From assembly GCA_964614795.1 (NCBI GenBank), contig CAZTME010000026.1:1-13199 (forward strand): a stretch of DNA of 13,199 nt. The letters are read 5' to 3'. Made by a program: the position numbers and the translations under genes. How positions within the stretch are numbered: position 1 is the stretch's first letter; every line of letters starts with the position of its first letter. Source of the DNA: CAZTME01 sp964614795. Its GTDB lineage: Bacteria; Patescibacteriota; Microgenomatia; UBA1400; PJMF01. The notes beneath the pieces are model-generated. The model was not told the DNA's origin. It ran no database searches and worked only from the letters and a program-made list of their open reading frames with translations. This document shows positions 7,645 through 13,199 of this stretch, piece after piece.

Positions 7645-8463
7645 TTAATTTGTCGCTGTTTTCATAAGATATGGAGTTTTTCTTTTAAATTCCATATTTT
7701 TTACTCTTTTAAGTATTTTATGAATTATTGTGGGCTCAATTAATGATTTAATTTTTATTTCTTTTTCTGATAATTTTTGATCGATTGCTAGACTTAAAAT
7801 TTCATCGGCCTGATCATAGGTAAAACCCAGTTCTTCCTCATCTGTTTGATTTTTCCATAAATTTGCAGACGGTTTTTTATCAATGAATAATGTAGGGATT
7901 TTCAAAAAAGAAGCCAACTGCCTTACTTGAGTTTTGTAATAATTTCTCAAAGGTTCAAAGTCACTAGCTTCATCTCCGAATCTTGTAAAATAGCCCAAAT
8001 AGTGTTCAGATTTATTTTCTGTTCCGCAAACAAGACCATTGAGTTCATGCGCTTTATCAAATAGAAGAGTCATTCTGACTCTTGCTTGAATATTTCCAAG
8101 TCTTAATTTATTAATACTTTTTGAGATTGTGTTTTGATAACTTTCAACAATAGAAGTTATATCAATTTGCATGATTGATTTCTCAGAATAACCATTATGT
8201 CTGCAAATCAATCCTGAATCATGAGTAGATTGATTATTGTATGGTAGCAACATTGGAATAATTTTCTTTTTACCCATTGCCATAGTCAGTAGTGTTAATG
8301 CAACAGCAGAATCAATTCCTCCAGAAACACCAATAATGACACACTTCTTTTTATGAAACTTTACAGTTTCTCTAATAAAAGTTAATATTTTTTCAATTTC
8401 AAATTCATCAATAGTTGGCATTGATGAATTTTTCACATGTTTTGTAATCTGTATTTTATTCAT
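7645..8463 (-). CDS. nadE: NH3-dependent NAD+ synthetase
   Basis: This enzyme makes NAD+ from deamido-NAD+, ATP and ammonia, the last step of NAD synthesis, in the cytoplasm. The 272 residues match the short ammonia-dependent form, with no glutaminase domain. Visible motifs are the PP-loop SGGIDSA (47-53), GNIQARVRM (123-131), GTENKSE (147-153), YFTRFGD (158-164) and KKPSANLW (196-203), which contact ATP and deamido-NAD. It lies 15 bp downstream of nadD, the enzyme for the preceding step, so the two form an operon. No clear Shine-Dalgarno site precedes the ATG. An internal Met15 is a less likely start. Confidence 0.95.
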   Translation of the reverse strand: MNKIQITKHVKNSSMPTIDEFEIEKILTFIRETVKFHKKKCVIIGVSGGIDSAVALTLLTMAMGKKKIIPMLLPYNNQSTHDSGLICRHNGYSEKSIMQIDITSIVESYQNTISKSINKLRLGNIQARVRMTLLFDKAHELNGLVCGTENKSEHYLGYFTRFGDEASDFEPLRNYYKTQVRQLASFLKIPTLFIDKKPSANLWKNQTDEEELGFTYDQADEILSLAIDQKLSEKEIKIKSLIEPTIIHKILKRVKNMEFKRKTPYLMKTATN

Positions 8464-8478
8464 AAATCTTTAAAATAA

Positions 8479-9045
8479 TCATTTATATAAAGAATTTATA
8501 TTAATGTAATTTAAAACTTCCTTTGGTAGAAATTCGCTGCAATTTAATTGATTATTTATCATTGTTCTTATTTCCGTAGAACTATATTTTAAAATTGGAG
8601 CTTGATCGAGCCATTTCATTCTCTTTAATAATTTAATTTTTTCGAAACCCTCCCTGGGATAAACATAAACTTGATATTTGTTTAATATGTCATGATACCG
8701 ATGCCATTTTGAAAAATTACTCACTTGATCTGAGCCCATTAGCCACAGGAAGTCAATATGTGGATACATGAGACTTAATTTTTCAAGAGTATCAATAGTA
8801 TAGCTTGGATTTTTCGAATTAATTTCGATTTCGCAGACAGGAAATTCGTTTTGCAATTTAGTCATGGCCAAACGATGATTTGTAGCTGAAATCTCTTTAA
8901 AAAAAGGATGTTGACCACATGGTAAAAGCCAGACTTCGTTGGCTATAGTTAGGCCAGCCCTTGCAACTTTTAAATGACCAAAATGTAGAGGGTCAAAAGA
9001 TCCTCCCAGAAGTGCAATTTTGTGGCCAGTTTTTTTCCTCATCAT
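8479..9045 (-). CDS. nadD: Nicotinate-nucleotide adenylyltransferase
   Basis: This enzyme adenylylates nicotinate mononucleotide to deamido-NAD+. The 188 residues show the nucleotidyltransferase motif GGSFDPLHFGH (14-24, with the HxGH element His21-Gly23-His24), the substrate-binding SYTIDTL (81-87), the MGSD segment (103-106) and SSTEIR (155-160), close to the usual S-S-T-x-I-R signature. Length is normal. Two ATGs are adjacent (9045 and 9042); GGTAGGA just upstream is better spaced for the second, a difference of one residue. It is the first gene of the nadD-nadE operon. Confidence 0.95.
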   Translation of the reverse strand: MMRKKTGHKIALLGGSFDPLHFGHLKVARAGLTIANEVWLLPCGQHPFFKEISATNHRLAMTKLQNEFPVCEIEINSKNPSYTIDTLEKLSLMYPHIDFLWLMGSDQVSNFSKWHRYHDILNKYQVYVYPREGFEKIKLLKRMKWLDQAPILKYSSTEIRTMINNQLNCSEFLPKEVLNYININSLYK

Positions 9046-9359
9046 TTCCTACCTAAATCGATCAAATTGTTGACTTTTTCACGTTAATTACCTCACATTT
9101 ATGCTTTTTAGCCGAAATAATAAAAAATCTTTTCTTTTTAATTAATAGTCTTAAATTGTCTAATAATTTTATCAAATGTTCAATATTTAGATTATGTTGA
9201 AGTTTATTATTTGTGTTATAGTAAGGCACTATACATGCTATTTATAAGCTTTGCATTTTGATATTTTGAATCGATAATAAATTACATAATTTACTGATAT
9301 GATGAATTGATTAATTGAAGTAAAGAATATAGTATAAAAGAAAAAGGAAGGAATAATTT
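9046..9359. promoter_or_regulatory. Divergent intergenic region between nadD and the surface-protein gene
   Basis: These 314 bp hold no plausible gene. For nadD, on the minus strand, TTGAAC (9183-9178) and GACAAT (9160-9155) are 17 bp apart, giving a leader of about 100 nt. A small palindrome, TATAGT-AAGGC-ACTATA, lies at 9217-9233 and could be an operator. The promoter for the rightward gene is listed separately. No RNA gene or riboswitch fold is recognised. Confidence 0.35.
9307..9352 (+). promoter_or_regulatory. Promoter and strong ribosome binding site of the surface-protein gene
   Basis: TTGATT (9307-9312) and TAGTAT (9330-9335) are 17 bp apart. The sequence AAGGAAGGA (9344-9352) ends seven bases before the ATG at 9360. 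It is the clearest Shine-Dalgarno site in the window and suggests strong translation. Confidence 0.6.
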
Positions 9360-10955
9360 ATGTCATGGGGTAAAAAACCCAATGCTAGTACTAATCAAAA
9401 TGCACAATCTGAACTACTTTGGTGGAGAAGAGGCGCTATTGGTTTGGTTGCCGCGCTAGTAATTGGTATGTTGGTTTTTGTTGGTATTCGAGTTAATGCG
9501 GCCGATGCGACAATTGCTGGCACGGTTAATTTTACTGCTTTACGTCCGGACCCGGGTGATGAGGGTACGGTGACAATTATGTATAGAGAAAAAAATAGAA
9601 GAGGAGATTTTAAATCCACCGGTCAAACAACTCCACTTCAAGATGGGGCCACGTTTACCTGGGATGGTGCATCAAGTGGCCGTACTTATGAAATGAAAGC
9701 TCTGCTTGAAGTTAGAGGTCAAGCAACTGGTACTTCTGAAGTAATTGTGGTTACCGCGCCGGCCAGAGCTGTAGATTTACCAATCAAAGTGACATGGAAA
9801 GACTTACCGCCTGATGTGGTAGCCGGATCCAGTACTAAAATTGGTGGAACGGCACATGTTCAAGGATTTATTCCTGAAAATTCTAAAATTGTTATTCAAG
9901 CTCAAGGAAGAGATCAGTCCGTTTTTCAGGATATTGAAACCTTAGAAAAAGCATCAATAGAAAATACTTGGACGTGGGCTAATGCTATTCCTTTACAAAC
10001 ATATCAAGTAAGAGCCTTATTAGTTGACAAAGATGGCAAACAAATTGGTTCTTCTGAAACCATTTTGGTTGAAGCTGGTGAAGTTGAAGTTAAATTAGTT
10101 TTAACCAGCGGAGCAAATCCTCCTGAGGAAAAACCAGCACCAACTCCAACTCCGGCACCTACCAATGCTCCTCAACCGACAGCACAACCCACACCTCCTC
10201 CGGTGCAAAATACAACCATTTCTGGGAGAATTTTCGTCAACGGTCCAATCGCTCAGGGATCAACTTTATTACTTTTGCAGAGAAAACCCGGAGAAGGTGA
10301 TTTTCAGGCTATTACTCGATTGCAAAATGTCAGACAAGGTGGGATGGACTGGGTTTGGAAAGGTGCCAGATCTGGTCAGCAGTATGAAATTCAAGTAGCT
10401 TTGCAAGTTAACGAGCAAAACACGGCAACAGCTAGAGCACAAATTATTACTGCTCCAGCCACTAATATTGATTTCACCATCAATACGGGAGTTAGTATTC
10501 AAACTCCCACGGCCGAACCGCAAGTTGAAAACTGTCGCGATCGAACCGATGGCAGATGGGACGCAACAATTGTTTTTCCAACAGTTGCTGATGCTCAACA
10601 ATATTGGTTGAGAGTGGGTGCAAATCCTGGATCTTCTGAAATGTTTAATCAGAGAGTGTCTGCCGGAAATAATCAAGATGTGCAACGAGTGACTGTTACT
10701 GTCGATAGTGGCAGAAATTATTTTGCTCAGTATGCATTTGCTCTCTGCACTGATTGTGCCAATGATCAAAACTTTAGCAACTTCTCCAATCCATGGAGAT
10801 TCCATTGCGGAGATGCTCCAAAGCCGGGTCCTGGTGATTTCAGGGGCTATCGTTGTAATCAAAATACGAAAGTTTGTGAAGCAACTAATGATGCTAACGC
10901 ACCATTTGCTCCAAACAATGCCGGTTTAGAGCAGTGTCAAAGAGCGTGTAGATAG
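9360..10955 (+). CDS. Anchored extracellular repeat protein with Cys-rich tail
   Basis: This 531-residue protein has a short basic cytoplasmic N-terminus, one membrane anchor (about 25-46) and a large outer part. Three related domains of about 90 residues occur at about 50-145, 159-249 and 285-377. Each starts I-x-G-T/R, has a W(D/A/K)-x-A turn followed by (T/Q)YE/QV/M-x-A, and ends in a beta strand, so a beta-sandwich (carboxypeptidase-regulatory or FN3-like) fold is likely. A Pro/Thr-rich linker (253-284) precedes the third repeat. A further domain (about 388-484) contains four Cys. The last 35 residues have C-x6-C-x19-C-x3-C, a small disulfide module. A role at the cell surface is inferred; no enzyme motif is visible. 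Confidence 0.8.
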   Translation: MSWGKKPNASTNQNAQSELLWWRRGAIGLVAALVIGMLVFVGIRVNAADATIAGTVNFTALRPDPGDEGTVTIMYREKNRRGDFKSTGQTTPLQDGATFTWDGASSGRTYEMKALLEVRGQATGTSEVIVVTAPARAVDLPIKVTWKDLPPDVVAGSSTKIGGTAHVQGFIPENSKIVIQAQGRDQSVFQDIETLEKASIENTWTWANAIPLQTYQVRALLVDKDGKQIGSSETILVEAGEVEVKLVLTSGANPPEEKPAPTPTPAPTNAPQPTAQPTPPPVQNTTISGRIFVNGPIAQGSTLLLLQRKPGEGDFQAITRLQNVRQGGMDWVWKGARSGQQYEIQVALQVNEQNTATARAQIITAPATNIDFTINTGVSIQTPTAEPQVENCRDRTDGRWDATIVFPTVADAQQYWLRVGANPGSSEMFNQRVSAGNNQDVQRVTVTVDSGRNYFAQYAFALCTDCANDQNFSNFSNPWRFHCGDAPKPGPGDFRGYRCNQNTKVCEATNDANAPFAPNNAGLEQCQRACR

Positions 10956-11010
10956 GGTAGAATATAGGTTCGTTTAAATTTGACTGTGTAGTTTAAAATG
11001 AGTTTTTGAT

Positions 11011-11041
11011 TGGCGCGGTGGGACTTTGTCCCACCGCGCCA
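11011..11041. repeat. Perfect 14-bp GC-rich inverted repeat (hairpin)
   Basis: TGGCGCGGTGGGAC and GTCCCACCGCGCCA are exact inverted copies around a TTT loop. It lies 56 bp after the surface-protein stop and 12 bp before tRNA-Ser(GGA). It is far richer in GC than its surroundings. No U-tract follows on either strand, so it is not a standard intrinsic terminator, though it may act as one or as a 3'-end stabiliser. Confidence 0.75.
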
Positions 11042-11053
11042 TCCCCTTAACAA

Positions 11054-11138
11054 GGAGGTGTCGCCTAGTGGTCTATGGCAAGTGCCTGGAAAGCACTGAC
11101 TCGCAAGGGTCTCGTGGGTTCGAATCCCTCCACCTCCG
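11054..11138 (+). tRNA. trnS: tRNA-Ser (anticodon GGA)
   Basis: This 85-nt class II tRNA has acceptor stem GGAGGTG/CACCTCC with discriminator G11138, D stem GCC/GGC, and anticodon arm AGTGC-CTGGAAA-GCACT with anticodon GGA (UCC/UCU codons). The variable arm is GACTC-GCAA-GGGTC. The T arm GTGGG-TTCGAAT-CCCTC has one T-T mismatch at its second pair. No CCA is encoded. Island-type genes follow directly, so its 3' end may be an integration site. Confidence 0.93.
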
Positions 11139-11158
11139 CATATATCGATTTTTCCCTG

Positions 11159-11172
11159 ATAGACCCGTCTAT
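11159..11172. other. Short palindrome, candidate recombination core
   Basis: ATAGAC-CC-GTCTAT is a perfect 6+2+6 dyad 20 bp after tRNA-Ser(GGA). Weaker symmetry continues outside it. Serine-recombinase att sites are imperfect dyads around a 2-bp crossover, and such a recombinase is encoded about 0.9 kb away. The link is inference. Confidence 0.25.
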
Positions 11173-11265
11173 TATTGGAATAAGGTTGATGTGTCCTACT
11201 TCTTTTGTGACCAAAATGGTAAAGTGCCATTTAACAGCCTGTAATGGTTGATTTATCATGGTTAT

Positions 11266-12072
11266 ATGACTGCAATATCCACCCTTTTTACTAACTCATG
11301 TACTGTTCATGCTTCAGATTCACTCCTTACTGTCGGCAGAAAAGACGGAACTTTTGAGCCAAAAGAATTTAGAAAAACTAAGATAGTCTCTGTTGAACGT
11401 TATCGAGGAGCAATGAGCTATTGGGGGTTGGCATCATACGGAAGTTTTTCTACCTATGATTGGCTCTGTAGCCAGAGAGGAAAAGCATTAACTCTGAGTG
11501 CTGAAGAGTATGCGACATTTATTGCTACTGGTTTGAATGAGGTGTATGGAAAACTTGGATTGCTGACAAACCCTCAAGCTGGATTAGGCATCCATTTTTC
11601 ATGCTATGAGTTCATTGATAATCAGTGGATGCCAGAGCTGTTTCTAATCACTAATTACAAGAACCTTAATTATGAAGTAGGAAATAGTGGTTTTCACTAC
11701 AGTCGTGAAACCTACAAAACAATCTTTGGATCGGATAGCAATACGGACGATAGTAATGCTGAGAGCAGAAAGAAGGTTAAGCAGTACTTTGACGAAGTCG
11801 GTTTAGCATGGTTCAACAATGGAGATCCAGTGTTATTTAATCCAGCCGCAAACGCACTTTTTTCAGCATTCATGACTTTGAAAGACAGAGGAAATTTAAA
11901 ACAACCATTTGGTCCAAAAGAATGTCGTGATTTAGCTAGAAGACCTGTCGAAATAGTAAAAAACGTTCAGAGAGATTTCTGTTCTGATGGCAAAAAAATA
12001 GTTGGTGGAAAAGTTCATGATCTATCTATAACTCCAAGAGGTGTTTACGAATCAGGAACTGGTGATACATAA
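11266..12072 (+). CDS. Putative proteasome/Anbu-type Ntn hydrolase
   Basis: I do not know this exact family. From the ATG at 11266 the protein has 268 residues. Removing Met exposes Thr, the expected nucleophile of proteasome-like peptidases. Counting that Thr as 1, Asp falls at position 17 within ASDS, as in proteasome beta subunits, HslV and Anbu. FRKTKI at 34-39 fits the catalytic-Lys region (Lys33), shifted by a small insertion. Then follow a GLASYGSF segment like the usual G-x-A-(A/S)-D, a PELFLIT strand, and near the C-terminus IVGGKVHDLSI like the V-G-G-x-I-x-V strand of the fold. An upstream in-frame TTG at 11248 would bury the Thr. There is no clear ribosome binding site. It converges with the recombinase gene with only 7 bp between stops. 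Its substrate is unknown. Confidence 0.55.
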   Translation: MTAISTLFTNSCTVHASDSLLTVGRKDGTFEPKEFRKTKIVSVERYRGAMSYWGLASYGSFSTYDWLCSQRGKALTLSAEEYATFIATGLNEVYGKLGLLTNPQAGLGIHFSCYEFIDNQWMPELFLITNYKNLNYEVGNSGFHYSRETYKTIFGSDSNTDDSNAESRKKVKQYFDEVGLAWFNNGDPVLFNPAANALFSAFMTLKDRGNLKQPFGPKECRDLARRPVEIVKNVQRDFCSDGKKIVGGKVHDLSITPRGVYESGTGDT

Positions 12073-12079
12073 ATTGTGT

Positions 12080-13198
12080 TCAAGATAACGTGATTTTTTT
12101 CTCACTCAATACAAACCGTGATTTGATGAGTGCTATAGCTTCTCGTCTGTCTTCTGAAGATCCAGTTTTGAGCATATGCTCAAGATAGTCTCTCGCCATT
12201 ACTTCATCATCGTTTTTAACTGCTGACATTTCAATTTCTGCAAGGTTACCAGACAAATATTCCTGATGTAATACCTCTGATCTTAATCGGTGAAATCGTT
12301 CAATTTCAGCTTTGATGGTTTTAGTGATTTTTGTGTTATTGAATTTGATATTGGGTAGCTGAGCAAGCAGCTGGCTAATTAATTCTTGCTCGGTAATGTA
12401 TGGTTCATCGCAGTCATAGTCAACGGATCGAGTACAGTGGTAGTACACATACTTAGTCATGCCATCATACTTCAATTTTTTGATTCGCTCTTCAGCAGTG
12501 ACAGAAGCACCACATTTACCACATATGCAGATGCTCTTGAAAGGAAAGGTGTTTTTCTTCCAGTCTTTTGGCGTAGTTACTAAGTGTCTTTGAACTTCGA
12601 GGAATAATTCCTTAGTGATGAGTGGTTTATGAGTTCCTTTATAAAGCTGACCTCCAAATTCAAACTCACCATAATAAAACGGATTCTTCAGTACTGTAAA
12701 AACTTTGCTTAATGCCAGTGGTTTGCCACTGCGAGTGGTAAATCCAATTTTGTCTAACCATCGTTTTATCATTCTCCCCGAATGTCCTTGGTGGCCAGCT
12801 CTCTCAAACATTTGAACGATAAATGGAGAACGTTGTTCATCAACAATAATTTCTCGAATACGATCATTTTTAATAAGGTTGAGGTATCCTAGTGGTGCTA
12901 ATCCTGGTCGTATTCCCATTTCACACTTTGCTTTTAAACCACGCTTTACATTTACGCCACGATTATCATTTTCCAGCTTTGCTTGGCTACATAAAATCAT
13001 CAGTAGGAACTTTTCATTTGGGCTGTTGGTAAAGCTTTGCGAGAAGGTTTGAATCTTCAGGAGTTTTCCCTGATCCATAAGATCAACGAGTGATCCCAAA
13101 TCACCAGCGTTTCGACTCAGACGGTCAGGTGCCCAAGTTAAAATGGCATTGTATTTTTCTTCTCTGATTTCTTTGAGTATTTCAACAAAGAGCGGTCT
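12080..13198 (-). CDS. Serine recombinase (N-terminus outside window)
   Basis: This is a site-specific DNA recombinase of the large serine family. The frame runs open to the right edge; 372 residues are visible. The first 33 include WAPDRLSRN, the end of the resolvase catalytic domain (DRLSR-N); the nucleophilic Ser lies beyond the window. The TTG at 13099 falls inside this domain and is not the start. Next come the recombinase domain (GLAPLGYL, then KNPFYYGEF) and a zinc ribbon with CICGKC (224-229) and later HC and DC cysteines. A short helical, charged C-terminus of about 130 residues follows, shorter than in many phage integrases. It is the mobility gene of a probable island that also carries the convergent Ntn-hydrolase-like gene. 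Confidence 0.92.
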   Translation of the reverse strand, partial: RPLFVEILKEIREEKYNAILTWAPDRLSRNAGDLGSLVDLMDQGKLLKIQTFSQSFTNSPNEKFLLMILCSQAKLENDNRGVNVKRGLKAKCEMGIRPGLAPLGYLNLIKNDRIREIIVDEQRSPFIVQMFERAGHQGHSGRMIKRWLDKIGFTTRSGKPLALSKVFTVLKNPFYYGEFEFGGQLYKGTHKPLITKELFLEVQRHLVTTPKDWKKNTFPFKSICICGKCGASVTAEERIKKLKYDGMTKYVYYHCTRSVDYDCDEPYITEQELISQLLAQLPNIKFNNTKITKTIKAEIERFHRLRSEVLHQEYLSGNLAEIEMSAVKNDDEVMARDYLEHMLKTGSSEDRREAIALIKSRFVLSEKKITLS

Positions 13199-13199
13199 G

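Noticed and set aside
10269..10862. Minus-strand 197-residue open frame
   Set aside because: It is antisense to the 9360-10955 protein, whose frame shows domain repeats and a strong start.
10937..11259. Two minus-strand open frames across the hairpin and tRNA-Ser(GGA)
   Set aside because: They are translations of the reverse strand of a tRNA gene and hairpin, with no ribosome site; such frames are common artefacts.
1..13199. UGA recoding, as in some candidate phyla
   Set aside because: nadD, the 4694 gene and the recombinase all end sensibly at TGA, with no in-frame TGA inside recognised domains.
1..13199. CRISPR array
   Set aside because: No regularly spaced repeats are present; the few short repeats are isolated.

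Overview
The window is AT-rich, uses the standard code (TGA is a stop in several genes) and looks like a chromosomal segment of an uncultivated bacterium. My best guess is the Candidate Phyla Radiation (Patescibacteria), perhaps Microgenomates. The hints are a large PTPS_related/GT-C-like membrane protein, a single-pass repeat protein with a small Cys-rich tail, tRNA genes without encoded CCA, and compact operons. This placement is inference; no marker gene settles it.

Left part (1-2450, minus strand): a high-affinity metal uptake operon in the order znuA-znuC-znuB. It encodes a membrane-anchored binding protein with a His/Asp-rich loop, an ATPase and a permease cut by the left edge. A divergent intergenic region (2450-2732) holds a possible operator/promoter for znuA, a short MITE-like inverted-repeat element, and a good promoter for tRNA-Ser(GCT) at 2733-2819.

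Middle (2921-7391, plus strand): a polytopic GT-C-like membrane protein, a bestrophin/DUF4239-like membrane protein, and a two-gene ABC-2 exporter whose reading frames overlap. Two of these genes have a -10 box so close to the ATG that the mRNA should be leaderless or nearly so. Next, on the minus strand, nadD-nadE (7645-9045) encode two late steps of NAD synthesis. A 314-bp divergent region separates nadD from a well-expressed-looking 531-residue anchored extracellular protein (9360-10955) with three tandem beta-type repeats, a Pro/Thr linker and a Cys-rich tail.

Right part (10956-13199): a perfect 14-bp GC-rich hairpin, then tRNA-Ser(GGA) with a T-stem mismatch. After it come two convergent genes that look like part of a mobile island: a protein with features of a proteasome/Anbu-type Ntn hydrolase, and a serine recombinase running off the right edge. 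The hydrolase next to a recombinase and a tRNA gene is the most unusual item in the window.
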